Shown here piece after piece: positions 39,304-47,942 of a stretch of 64,000 nt of DNA. Below the pieces are notes generated by a model, which saw nothing but the letters and a program-made list of their open reading frames with translations, did not search any database and was not told where the DNA came from. The DNA is from Bacteroidota bacterium. GTDB taxonomy: Bacteria; Bacteroidota; Bacteroidia; Cytophagales; Cyclobacteriaceae. How positions within the stretch are numbered: position 1 is the first letter of the stretch; every line of letters starts with the position of its first letter. A program made the translations under genes and the position numbers. The DNA is taken from the NCBI GenBank assembly GCA_024280115.1, contig JAJRQT010000071.1, positions 62,001 through 126,000 of the forward strand, given 5' to 3'.

Positions 39304-40746
39304 CTACTCGCTTAATTTCAATGAATCCGGTAAAACCACGATGCGTTCATAACTGTATTTGTCATGACAGCCGGTTAAACAAGACCCTCCCTTATCTGTG
39401 TGTTCAAATTCTATCGGCATTAGCCAGTTTCCATATTGTGTGCTTTCTTTGATTAAATATTTATTCTCAGCGCCATGTACATCATGACATAAATTGCAGT
39501 TGCGCCCTTTTTCTCCATGAATATGTACATAGTGCAGATTTTGATCCATGTTTCTGAAATTGGTCGCTGTCTTAGTGACAGGAGCTTCAAAAAGCTGTTG
39601 ATCATGACAACTGAAACAAAGATCGAAATTTTCAACTGTTGCCTCTGTATATTTCTCAACAGGGAAAGCCATGGAAAGTAACGTGTGTTCCTCGGAAGCA
39701 TGTGCTTTGTGACAAACCGTACACCCTTCCTCTATAATTGCACCATGAATAGTGTTTCCCTCTTTTAGTTGTGGGCCTATAGCCTTAACGCTGCTGGAAT
39801 CAGAGGTTATGCGAGTATCATGACAGCTTAAGCACACTTCTTTTTCTGCTGCTTTTAGAATATTTTTTTCTGTAGAAGCATGAGGGGAATGGCATTTCAG
39901 GCAGGATTCGGTTTCATTCATTACCCCATGCACAACACTTGCGTTTTGAATACTGTCGCGAGTCTCTTCATGGCAACTAAAGCATAGCTCCTTAGTTGGA
40001 AGCTCAGTTAGGTGTGCTTCTTTGGAGCTGTGACCACTATGGCAGCTAAAGCACTCCTTTTTAAAGGGTTTGTGCAAATATTCTTTTTTAAGTTGTTTTC
40101 GGATGTCCTTGTGACAACTTCTACATAAACGCCCCAGGTTACTTGATTTCATAAATGATTTGTTGTCAGCCTGATGTGGATTGTGGCACCCGATACATTC
40201 TCCATCAGATACAGCGCCATGCACCATATTATTCTCCGGAATTTCCAATTCATGACATTCATAGCAAAGGGTCGAAACCGGATCCGATTTTACAAGGTAT
40301 AGATTAGGTGAATTATGGATGTCATGACAAGTTAAACACTCCCCCTTTTGGGTTGGGTCATGCACAAATTCTTCTTCATTTTTAGGATCATGGCATTCAT
40401 AGCACAGATCAGGAACCTCCGCCTTCAACGTAAAATCTTCAATATTTTCCCTGGGATGTTCATCCCCTACAGAAATATGACAACGCTGACAATCCTTCTT
40501 GGCAGGCGAATGAACATTCTCATCATCGAGCAGGTCGTCATGGCATTCAGCGCATGATTTAGCAGAATCAATTTGAGTGATGAATCCATAGTTATCTAAA
40601 TGATCATCAAAAGAAACCGTCAAAACAGTTTGTTTACTGGCGGCATTAATATGATTGCCGCTGGCATCCTTGTCAAACTGGTTTAGTTTAAAAAGGCTAT
40701 TGAGGCCAAGAATACTAATCCATATTAATATCATTAATTTGCCCAT
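39304..40746 (-). CDS. Large multiheme cytochrome c, 15 haem motifs
   Basis: 480 residues with a short N-terminal hydrophobic segment (about 4-18) serving as signal or anchor. There are fourteen CXXCH motifs spaced 20-45 residues apart, many followed by PH, GH or VH giving the doubled-CXXCH pattern, and a final CLTGCH (CX3CH). High haem density suggests a nanowire-like or porin-inserted electron conduit. It is placed directly after the beta-barrel gene (13 bp), as MtrA-like partners are beside MtrB. Confidence 0.93.
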   Translation of the reverse strand: MGKLMILIWISILGLNSLFKLNQFDKDASGNHINAASKQTVLTVSFDDHLDNYGFITQIDSAKSCAECHDDLLDDENVHSPAKKDCQRCHISVGDEHPRENIEDFTLKAEVPDLCYECHDPKNEEEFVHDPTQKGECLTCHDIHNSPNLYLVKSDPVSTLCYECHELEIPENNMVHGAVSDGECIGCHNPHQADNKSFMKSSNLGRLCRSCHKDIRKQLKKEYLHKPFKKECFSCHSGHSSKEAHLTELPTKELCFSCHEETRDSIQNASVVHGVMNETESCLKCHSPHASTEKNILKAAEKEVCLSCHDTRITSDSSSVKAIGPQLKEGNTIHGAIIEEGCTVCHKAHASEEHTLLSMAFPVEKYTEATVENFDLCFSCHDQQLFEAPVTKTATNFRNMDQNLHYVHIHGEKGRNCNLCHDVHGAENKYLIKESTQYGNWLMPIEFEHTDKGGSCLTGCHDKYSYERIVVLPDSLKLSE

Positions 40747-40759
40747 TTCCTATCTCATT

Positions 40760-42721
40760 TTAAAATTTTCTGTCTATCTGAAAATACACCCCGCCAAAAT
40801 TGATCTGTTCTCCTACATAATCTCGCCTATAGACTTCTAACCCGACCTTTATATACAGCGTCCGGTAAATTGTATTATATTCTAACCTTGAAGTAATCAA
40901 ATCAAGATCTATCTGCTCGCCAACCTGCTTTCGATAACCTAAATCAAAATTAAGTTTAGATTGTGGCTTGATTTGATAGATTACCTTACCGAAAATATTT
41001 GAATAAAGCTGATCGGTATTCGTTTCAGTTAACGTAAGATCGGTCAGTTCACCGTTGAGTGAGAGCCGGATTTTTTTACCAATTTGCCCATTCATTTGCA
41101 TGTAATACCGCATTTTTATATAGGGCACTATAGTACTTCGATAATCATCCATCTCCACACCTCCGCTAAAAAATCCAATTCGTAACCGCCCACCATAAAT
41201 ATTTCGTGTATAATAGTTGAGGGTAAGTAATTCGGCTGATTGCAAATTGTTGTAGTCCTGATTAGCAAATGTGTAATAAAATTCCAGTAGCCGTTTAAAA
41301 AGCGTTACCCGGATAGAAAAAGATTGCGTGTCCGCATTGAAATTATAGGAGCCGGTCTGCTCGGCCACATAGTCCACCAGAATGGCGCTATTATTGGCAA
41401 TCTGCCCACCGGGTATCCTTTGAATTTCTACAAATTCATTCCTTTCAATTAAAAGATAATCGAAATTTTCCTGGTAAATAAATGATCCGGTAAGGTCTTT
41501 AACCAACACACTGGCCAGATTTACATATGGGCGGTTAAGTAATACAATCTCACCATCAGAGAGCACGTGATCTTCATCTATTACTACCAAAAGTGAGTCG
41601 GGATTGCTGACTACATTTTGATTTTGCCTGCGAAAGCTGTAGATGAGGTTCAGGGTGCCATTAGCAGGAATTTTCTTTAAATAATTCAGAGTCCCTCCAA
41701 ACCGTGTATTGGTTTCTTTGAATGCCGAATAATCAGATTTAAAATATTCGTAGAACACCCCAGTTCTCAGACTTGAAAACAGTTGGTGGTCAAGGCCGGC
41801 CCTGATCCTGCTTTGCTTATATTGTTGAGTCTCCTGCCGTACACCAGTGAAGTCATAGTTACCACTGAACCTAAATTTATATGGTAATCTGAAATTTAAT
41901 GTTTCAAAAACCTGTAATCTTTTTTGCGTAATATTACCGCGTTGATCAAGGTTGGTGATCGATGACCTGAACATATACTTCCTTTTGTTATCAAAGTAGA
42001 AAAGGTTGTTCAATATCAGATTATCGTACAAGTTGTTGATTTGTACCAAGTTTTGATCTTCCCGGAAATACCTGTAACGTGAATATCTCAGCTCATGATC
42101 ATCTCCTTTGTCAGTAAAAGATCTTCTGACCCGGGCTTGCAATTCCCCTTGCCTGAAACGAAAAGTACGTCCTGTTTCTGTCTCCAGTTGATTCCACTTC
42201 CTGTCGGTATATGTCACTGTTAATGGCAATATATTGTTTCTGTAATTATAATTTAGTCCCCACTGCCTGGAGTTGGTTTTCAGACTGGTAACATATTCCC
42301 GGTTAACAAAATTTTGGCCGATGTTATAATGAGCACCAAAACTCATTGGTTTTTGACTGAAGAGGGTTGCCCTGATATCCAGCTTTTTGAGTGTTAAAAC
42401 CTCCGATCGGTCTGGACTTACCGTATATGTTTGACTGTTGGCCCCGGGATTGTATTCGCCCCCGATATCCAATACCAATAAATTGGGATGAACAATATAG
42501 TTTTTGGTATAGAGACTAAATCTTCCATAGATAAAGGGATATTTTGAATAATCGACAACGTTGTTGAGCGTCCTTTCCTGTTCGCGATAGAAGCCTTTTA
42601 CCCCAACGTTTCCCGAATATGAAACAAGACGCCAAATTTTAAAATCAGAAGATTTACTCTGGGCAAAACATTGACCTGCAAGTATATAAAGAATAAATAT
42701 GAGCAGTTTCGATTTTAACAC
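40760..42721 (-). CDS. Outer-membrane beta-barrel of the cytochrome conduit
   Basis: 653 residues with a Sec signal (ending GQCFAQ). The whole mature chain is made of alternating aromatic/polar amphipathic strands (for example RQWGLNYNYRN, FRFSGNYDFTG, MRYYMQMNGQIG), and it ends in FQIDRKF with a terminal Phe, the usual barrel-assembly signal. No plug or TonB box is seen. Size and position between cytochrome genes match MtrB/PioB/OmbB-type porins, though there is no visible sequence motif linking it to those families. Confidence 0.85.
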   Translation of the reverse strand: MLKSKLLIFILYILAGQCFAQSKSSDFKIWRLVSYSGNVGVKGFYREQERTLNNVVDYSKYPFIYGRFSLYTKNYIVHPNLLVLDIGGEYNPGANSQTYTVSPDRSEVLTLKKLDIRATLFSQKPMSFGAHYNIGQNFVNREYVTSLKTNSRQWGLNYNYRNNILPLTVTYTDRKWNQLETETGRTFRFRQGELQARVRRSFTDKGDDHELRYSRYRYFREDQNLVQINNLYDNLILNNLFYFDNKRKYMFRSSITNLDQRGNITQKRLQVFETLNFRLPYKFRFSGNYDFTGVRQETQQYKQSRIRAGLDHQLFSSLRTGVFYEYFKSDYSAFKETNTRFGGTLNYLKKIPANGTLNLIYSFRRQNQNVVSNPDSLLVVIDEDHVLSDGEIVLLNRPYVNLASVLVKDLTGSFIYQENFDYLLIERNEFVEIQRIPGGQIANNSAILVDYVAEQTGSYNFNADTQSFSIRVTLFKRLLEFYYTFANQDYNNLQSAELLTLNYYTRNIYGGRLRIGFFSGGVEMDDYRSTIVPYIKMRYYMQMNGQIGKKIRLSLNGELTDLTLTETNTDQLYSNIFGKVIYQIKPQSKLNFDLGYRKQVGEQIDLDLITSRLEYNTIYRTLYIKVGLEVYRRDYVGEQINFGGVYFQIDRKF

Positions 42722-42732
42722 CGTCTTTTACT

Positions 42733-43575
42733 TCAATTTAGCATAAATTCATTTTCACCCCCGTGCGGATTATGGCATTGAGTACAAACTTCATTTTCCG
42801 TTCCCTGATGTTCTACATTCCTGAATACATCTGAAGAATCATGACAATTCAGACAAAGGTCTTGCCCTGATTGTACCAGTAAATTTTCATTACCCGATGT
42901 GTGAGGTCCGTGGCAGGTCGAGCAATAGTCACCTGAAACAGGGCCATGTAAAAAGCTGTAATCACTGGTGGTGTCTTCATGGCATTTGTAACATGCGTCC
43001 TTTTGCAATACAAACCGGTTTTCACTGCTATGCGGATTATGACAATCCAGGCAATTATCCTTTTTGATATTATCATGAATGCTGTTTTCTGTGACCACTT
43101 TACGATCATGACAATTGTAACAAAATTCTTCTCCCTCATTCAATAACAAATGTTTGGTTTCGGCTACATGTGGTCTGTGGCATGAAGTACAATAACCGGC
43201 GCCGGCAGGGCCATGTTTAAAACTATGTTTTTCATTATTACTGCTATGACATTGGTAACATAATTGTGGTTCTTCTACGACCAGCTTTCCCATCTGCTCT
43301 TTAATGTGGCAGCTCGCACAATCTTTTTCTCTGTAAGGTTCATGTATGTAGTTATACACGGGCGCTAAAACAGCTTTTGATACAGCCAATATCCTGGCGC
43401 TGTCAAGCTGTCCCAGGGTATCCCCAACAACAAGGGCATTGTGTTCTACAGGAGTAGGCACACCATCGAAAATGGTACTCAGAATACCATATCTAACTTT
43501 TGGCGCACATGCCACTGCCACAACTGTCAGACTCACCAACAGGATAACAATATGTTTCCCGCTTATACCTGGCAT
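42733..43575 (-). CDS. Nonahaem cytochrome c lipoprotein
   Basis: 280 residues. The N-terminus ends VAVAC, a good lipobox, so it is probably anchored to a membrane by lipid. Nine CXXCH motifs (CASCH, CYQCH, CTSCH, CYNCH, CLDCH, CYKCH, CSTCH, CLNCH, CTQCH) are regularly spaced by about 20-28 residues, most followed by PH or a second His. The start directly abuts the NHL lipoprotein stop. Probably the surface-exposed or periplasmic entry cytochrome of the conduit. Confidence 0.92.
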   Translation of the reverse strand: MPGISGKHIVILLVSLTVVAVACAPKVRYGILSTIFDGVPTPVEHNALVVGDTLGQLDSARILAVSKAVLAPVYNYIHEPYREKDCASCHIKEQMGKLVVEEPQLCYQCHSSNNEKHSFKHGPAGAGYCTSCHRPHVAETKHLLLNEGEEFCYNCHDRKVVTENSIHDNIKKDNCLDCHNPHSSENRFVLQKDACYKCHEDTTSDYSFLHGPVSGDYCSTCHGPHTSGNENLLVQSGQDLCLNCHDSSDVFRNVEHQGTENEVCTQCHNPHGGENEFMLN

Positions 43576-44643
43576 CTATTTATTTGCTATCGCTTTTTCT
43601 TCCACATATCCATAAACATTTACTTTGTCAGGTCCGAAGTTATTGGTTACTAAAATAATGTATTGAAGAATATAGCGATCATCTACATATTCCTGAAAAT
43701 TTTCCAGATGATCATAGCTTATAGCCACCTTTGCCGGCAGCCACATATCTCCCGGCCCCTTGTAACTACCGCCAAAAAACATCAGAAGCTGGCCTTCCTT
43801 ATTGAATATTTGTACATTTTCAAATGCGGCATCCACAACATATAGTTTGTCTTCCCTGTCAACAGCAATACCCTTTGGCCGTACAAATTGGCCCAGGCTT
43901 TTACCATAGCTACCGATCGAGTTGAGATATTTACCCTTGTGGTCATATATTTTAATTTTGAACTCGCCAAAATCACTGACATAGACCTTGTCCCCGGTTA
44001 TAAAAAGGTTTGTTGGTTGATATAATTTACCTTCACCCTGTTTCTCCTCAGGAATGGAGTATAGAAATTGATAGGTGCTGTCATTCTTGTAAACATCTAT
44101 ACTCCCATTCGTTACATCGGCTATCCAAATTTTATTATTTTTCACAAAAACATCCGTAGGCTTAAAATTTTCATCAGCTCCAATAGCGGTAACATATTCA
44201 TGGTTTTCATTATATATTACTACCTGTTGTCTTTTGGCATCTGCCACAAAAAGGTAACCAAGTGAATCGACAAAACAGTTAATGGGCAGTTTTAGTTGTC
44301 CCAGGCCTTTTGGTACAAAATATTCAAAACTCCGGGCTTTCATATCCATAATTTCCAGACCTTCCAGATCAAGGTCACATAGATAAATTTTATCACCTTG
44401 TATTGCTACGCCATAAGGCTTTATTATAGGTTTTGGCGCTTCTTCACCGGCTACAAATTTGCCAAATCCAGATTTATTCCCTTCGACGTCTTGTGAGGTG
44501 CTGAAGCTGGTCAGGTATTGAATACGTGCCTTTTCAGGTGGCGCCGGATAAACAATCACTTCGGCGGTGGTTTGTAGCTTTGGCGAACAAGCTAGGGCAG
44601 CAAGTAAAAAGTACCCAACTAAAAAATTAATTAACAATTTCAT
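43576..44643 (-). CDS. NHL-repeat lipoprotein (first gene of the cytochrome operon)
   Basis: 355 residues from the ATG at 44641-44643, which gives a lipoprotein signal ending LLAALAC; a longer frame would move the signal inward. About six NHL blades follow (YVDSLGYLFVADAKRQQVVIY, FVRPKGIAVDREDKLYVVDA). It is similar throughout to the NHL protein at 37633, suggesting duplication within the operon. The operon promoter with its Crp/Fnr dyad lies about 170 bp upstream. Confidence 0.88.
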   Translation of the reverse strand: MKLLINFLVGYFLLAALACSPKLQTTAEVIVYPAPPEKARIQYLTSFSTSQDVEGNKSGFGKFVAGEEAPKPIIKPYGVAIQGDKIYLCDLDLEGLEIMDMKARSFEYFVPKGLGQLKLPINCFVDSLGYLFVADAKRQQVVIYNENHEYVTAIGADENFKPTDVFVKNNKIWIADVTNGSIDVYKNDSTYQFLYSIPEEKQGEGKLYQPTNLFITGDKVYVSDFGEFKIKIYDHKGKYLNSIGSYGKSLGQFVRPKGIAVDREDKLYVVDAAFENVQIFNKEGQLLMFFGGSYKGPGDMWLPAKVAISYDHLENFQEYVDDRYILQYIILVTNNFGPDKVNVYGYVEEKAIANK

Positions 44644-44811
44644 AAAAATAGTTTTATCTGATATACCCAATCCTGCCATTTTAACAGGATGCTTTGTGAA
44701 AAATCCGATTCGTTGTCACAGACCTAATAAGACCTGACAAGTTTCCAAAACCTGTCAGGTCTGCCAGTATTTAGCTAACCCGAAAACGCCTTAAAAAATA
44801 ACACTCCTATA

Positions 44812-44871
44812 CAAATATGATCAATTAAATAATTTTAAAATATGATTTGTATCAGTTGTGATGTCAATGTA
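44812..44871 (-). promoter_or_regulatory. Crp/Fnr-type promoter of the conduit operon
   Basis: On the minus strand a TGAT-ACAA-ATCA dyad (44842-44855) precedes CATATTTG (44812-44819), with the dyad centre 36.5 bp from the final G. This is identical in spacing to the promoters at 47009 and 55019. A TTGTGATG sequence (44856-44863) on the plus strand marks a second weaker dyad just upstream. The position fits an activator overlapping the -41 region (class II). Confidence 0.55.
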
Positions 44872-45085
44872 ATTTTTCATTGATTTTTATCGCCAATATA
44901 ATTATCTATATCCGGGCCGATGGTAATTTAACCGACTAACTAAAAACTCCCTTTGTCCATGCGGGATCTCTTGAAAAGGACCCCGCATATGTCAAAAATC
45001 AACTGACCGAAGAACCCGCTATGACCCAAAGTGTCTGACCATAGCGTAATTAATTTCTTAGTTAATACACTATAGCCGAAATAAT

Positions 45086-45112
45086 AAAAAAGGCGGTAAA
45101 ACCGCCTTTTTT
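45086..45112 (-). terminator. Terminator of the tetrahaem cytochrome gene
   Basis: AGGCGGT / ACCGCCT stem flanked by A and T runs on both sides, 27 bp past the stop codon at 45139. The symmetry would allow termination in both directions. Confidence 0.85.
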
Positions 45113-45138
45113 ATTATTACAAAATGAGAAAATTAAAT

Positions 45139-45762
45139 TTATTTAGCATGACATGTCAGACATAAAGCACTAGCAGCATTGGACAACCTTAAGAGATCAG
45201 AAAGACCAGCTCCATTATGTACATCATGGCAGGAAGCGCATTGTACCTGACCGCCTAAAAGCAAATCATCATTAATTGTGCCTCCCAAACCTGAGCTAGT
45301 AGTGGTTGGATCAAATAACCCTGGGTCTAAAGCAACCAAGGCAGCATCATAGGTAAAGGAAATAGGATGGTCATCAGATAAATCCGTTCCCAAATTTTTC
45401 TTACCTGTAAGAAAATCACTACCATTTGTCCTACCACCAAAATTATCAACAGCTACAGTACCATCGTGGCAACTCAAGCACAGTTTGGAACTTGCTGCCG
45501 GTTGTCCGAGATCAGTTGCATCAAAGGTTGGAGATGAGTAAAGAGTAAAGTTTGCTGTTGTTACTTCGTGATTCCACAACGGAGCTTCACCAACTGTAAT
45601 ATCCGCATTGTGAGGTGTATGACATACGATACAAATCTCGCCGGTGTTATTCCAGTTATCACCACTAAAGTCGTGAGCTGACCCAACAATAGTCTGTGCA
45701 TAAATATACTGCCCCATGAGCATTACAAATGCAAGTGTAAAAAGTTTTTTAAGTGTTTTCAT
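45139..45762 (-). CDS. Small tetrahaem cytochrome c
   Basis: 207 residues with signal ending YIYAQ. Four CXXCH motifs: CIVCHTPH, CLSCHDG, CASCHDVH and CLTCHAK as the last residues. It is a close paralogue of the proteins at 50547 (five haems) and 38652, with the conserved TDLSDDHPISF stretch between motifs two and three. The gene is monocistronic, ends at a strong terminator, and has three phased Crp/Fnr-type dyads upstream. Probably a periplasmic or surface carrier. Confidence 0.93.
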   Translation of the reverse strand: MKTLKKLFTLAFVMLMGQYIYAQTIVGSAHDFSGDNWNNTGEICIVCHTPHNADITVGEAPLWNHEVTTANFTLYSSPTFDATDLGQPAASSKLCLSCHDGTVAVDNFGGRTNGSDFLTGKKNLGTDLSDDHPISFTYDAALVALDPGLFDPTTTSSGLGGTINDDLLLGGQVQCASCHDVHNGAGLSDLLRLSNAASALCLTCHAK

Positions 45763-45814
45763 TGTAAAAAAGTTTTAGTTTAAATTCAATTAGTTCTATT
45801 TTTTCTTAAAGGTA

Positions 45815-45924
45815 CAAAATCACATAGCTCCATATCAAGAATACAAAGGGAAACTCCTCAATGAGGAATTGATTTATATCTATGAATAATTGATATATAT
45901 CAATTATTAAGTGATATATATCAC
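45815..45924 (-). promoter_or_regulatory. Promoter with three phased Crp/Fnr-type dyads
   Basis: Three 14-bp dyads start at 45869 (TTGATTTATATCTA, imperfect), 45890 (TTGATATATATCAA, exact FNR consensus) and 45911 (GTGATATATATCAC). Each is 21 bp from the next, two helical turns, so all face one side of DNA. Downstream on the minus strand are TTTG (45844-45847) and TGATTTTG (45815-45822) with a 21-bp spacer. A TCCTCA-T-TGAGGA palindrome lies at 45855-45867. Regulator identity is inferred. Confidence 0.65.
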
Positions 45925-45967
45925 GTAGTGGTTTTTTGTAAAATGCGGCAGGTTCTTCCCCAGTCTG

Positions 45968-46256
45968 GGTGTAGAATTTTTTTACAGGCTGCCATAATTA
46001 ATCCCAGTCGGAAATGATGTTAAAGTCTGGATTTTTATTGATATAGTTAAGGTGTAGTTGCAAACTACACCTAGTGGAGTATAGTGATGGCCTTGCTGCG
46101 AATGTCAAGGGTTCATCCCTGATTTGTGCCTGCCTGTAGGCAGGTCCTCCGTCTGAGTGTAGTATTTTTCTACACCCTTCTATCGCCGATCACGAGTTAA
46201 ATAGGATTTGAAGTTTTATTAACATAGCAAGGTGTAGTTGCAAACTACACCTAGAA
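45968..46256. repeat. Cluster of GTGTAG...CTACAC hairpin repeats
   Basis: Two roughly 105-bp units each have a left hairpin (GTGTAG/CTACAC, clear at 46157-46175, decayed near 45968) and a right hairpin AGGTGTAGT / ACTACACCT (46050-46072 and 46230-46252) with similar spacers. A third right hairpin is at 47821-47843. These are REP-like elements between cytochrome genes. Confidence 0.75.
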
Positions 46257-46269
46257 TGGAGGGTTGATT

Positions 46270-46983
46270 TTACTGATTTACATCAATCACTTTTCCTTCC
46301 TCCATGATGATTTTATAGAAGTATCCAAATCCAAAATCCTTATCCAACGTAATTTTTCCTTCAATTGTCACTATTTCGCCTTGTTTTGCTTCCATATCTG
46401 AGGTAATAGTAATATCATATTCACCGGAATGTTCAGTGCCATCCTGCAGGTGTATCCAGTTTTTACCCATTATATTAGCGCTGAATTTTGTGACTTTTCC
46501 CCTCAACTTCACAATTTTATTTGCATAGCTTTCTTTATTGCCCAACAGTTCGGCAACAGAAATTCCACCGTCTGCCGGATCAATTTTTATTTCGAGTTTC
46601 TCTGAAACGGGTTCAGATTCCTGGGGTATTGTTTTTTGGGTTTCTTGCGATAAACCGGATCCACCCTGGATAACTTCAGCACTTTGGACTCCTTGAATAA
46701 ATATCACCGATTCAAAGGTTCTGTCCAACTCAGAACTTTTAAAATCTCTCATTTCCATGCCTCCCTGATAGTAATATGTCTCTCCGATGGAGGCTTCTAT
46801 TTTTGGCAGCGCCAGCCATTGTGATTGTCCATTTTCTTTGGCGAGTAAATAGGTATATGATGTTGTTTGCAATACCTGCTCCACTACGATTTCATGAATG
46901 TTCGATTGAGAGTGGGTAGGATTTTGAGCCCGGCCAATTGATATGGTGAGTGCTATGGCGATAACGGTATGTATAAGTTTCAT
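46270..46983 (-). CDS. Exported OB-fold-like protein linked to the cytochrome regulon
   Basis: 237 residues with a Sec signal (ending SIGRAQ). The C-terminal ~100 residues (VKLRGKVTKFSANIMGKNWIHLQDGTE...ITSD...GEIVTIEGKIT) have the pattern of exported OB-fold domains. The N-terminal half resembles a second small beta domain, and a Gln/Glu-rich linker joins them. Homologues of this type occur near cytochrome c genes, but the function is not known to me. Its promoter contains a Crp/Fnr-type dyad matching those of the conduit and ccsBA. Confidence 0.7.
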   Translation of the reverse strand: MKLIHTVIAIALTISIGRAQNPTHSQSNIHEIVVEQVLQTTSYTYLLAKENGQSQWLALPKIEASIGETYYYQGGMEMRDFKSSELDRTFESVIFIQGVQSAEVIQGGSGLSQETQKTIPQESEPVSEKLEIKIDPADGGISVAELLGNKESYANKIVKLRGKVTKFSANIMGKNWIHLQDGTEHSGEYDITITSDMEAKQGEIVTIEGKITLDKDFGFGYFYKIIMEEGKVIDVNQ

Positions 46984-47008
46984 ATGATCTTTTTTCAGTC
47001 CAAAGACC

Positions 47009-47052
47009 CAAAATAAATCAACATGCTTTAATTAAACTATGATATATATCAT
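47009..47052 (-). promoter_or_regulatory. Crp/Fnr-type promoter of the OB-fold gene
   Basis: The perfect palindrome ATGATATATATCAT (47039-47052) has its centre 36.5 bp from the last G of TTATTTTG (47009-47016, minus strand), 26 bp before the start codon. The plus-strand runs CAAAATAAATCAA and AAACTATGATA occur at the same offsets upstream of ccsBA. Confidence 0.65.
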
Positions 47053-47942
47053 TAACCTTATTTGCTGGATCATCCTGTAAATTACGCGGGACCTACGTGT
47101 GATAATAATCTATTGTGTCGGGGTTAAATATCCCGAGGGCAATCGGATTTAAAATAAATAAAAAAAACCATGGTCTGTGGCGCACAGACCATTCGAAAAT
47201 CCAAAATCTCGGTCTGTGAAGACCTGCCTACGGCCAAGCAGGCGCAAACCATGGCGAACAGATATAAACATAGTTTTCCAAGATCCCGTCCGGATGTAGA
47301 AAAATTCTACTCCCTTCTAGGCTAAATCCTATTTTGAGGTGTTGAGAATCTAAATGTGTTTTAGTATAATCCTGAAAGGATTAAAGGTATTAGCTGTGGG
47401 CGAAGTAAAACAAAGCCGGAGTATTCAAGTTACACTTATTGAAGGGCTGTAAGTCCGAAAGATAATCAACGACAAAAATAGGTCTCAGAGGTTTATAAGG
47501 AATATATATCGTAAATTCTAATGTATTAATAAGTGTCACCCTTTCAGGGTTTACTCAATACGAATTATTTGACTCAGAGCTTCGTTTCACTTCGCACTGA
47601 ACTTTTACATAACAGGTCGTTGCCCTTTAGAAGTTATTCAATATCTCAAAATAAGATTTAGCCCCCTTCTATCACTGAACTTTTGCTGGATGGGTTTCCT
47701 AAATCGTCGGCAGGCGGATGTAAACCGGGTAAAACCAGTTTTTCGGTCTGTGAAGACTTGACTACCAGGCAGGCACAGACTGAGGCACTAAAAAATCCAT
47801 AATTTTTGGTTGATATAGCAAGGTGTAGTTGCAAACTACACCTAGTGACTGTGGTTATCACAAGTACGGAGTACCTGCGATAGAGCGAGATAGTGAGATT
47901 GTGATATAACCTTTTAATCCTGTGATTATCCTATAAATGTAA
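47053..47942. repeat. Repeat-rich intergenic region
   Basis: No gene is seen. It contains an ATGGTCTGTG / CACAGACCAT hairpin (47170-47192), decayed GGTCTGTGAAGAC copies (near 47210 and 47742), a GTAGAA/TTCTAC stem (47296-47310), a ~97-bp repeat (47368-47464) whose inverted copy is at 51257-51353, and the GTGTAGTT hairpin (47821-47843). Confidence 0.7.
47368..47464 (+). repeat. Long inverted repeat, left copy
   Basis: Begins AATCCTGAAAGGATT, runs through GGTATTAGCTGTGGGCGAAG and GGAGTATTCAA, and ends near GTCCGAAAGATA. The same blocks occur in reverse at 51257-51353, with the PQQ propeller and pentahaem cytochrome genes between. Confidence 0.7.

Larger units (their letters stand above)
44644..45138. 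repeat. Leader region with palindromic repeat
   Basis: 495 bp without a gene. A 10-bp stem AGACCTGACA / TGTCAGGTCT lies at 44730-44762, inside the predicted leader of the cytochrome operon; this is a very common Bacteroidota repeat. Near 44958-44987 is an ATGCGGG / CCCGCAT stem. The terminator of the next cytochrome gene is at 45086-45112 and the regulatory sites at 44812-44871, described separately. Confidence 0.65.
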
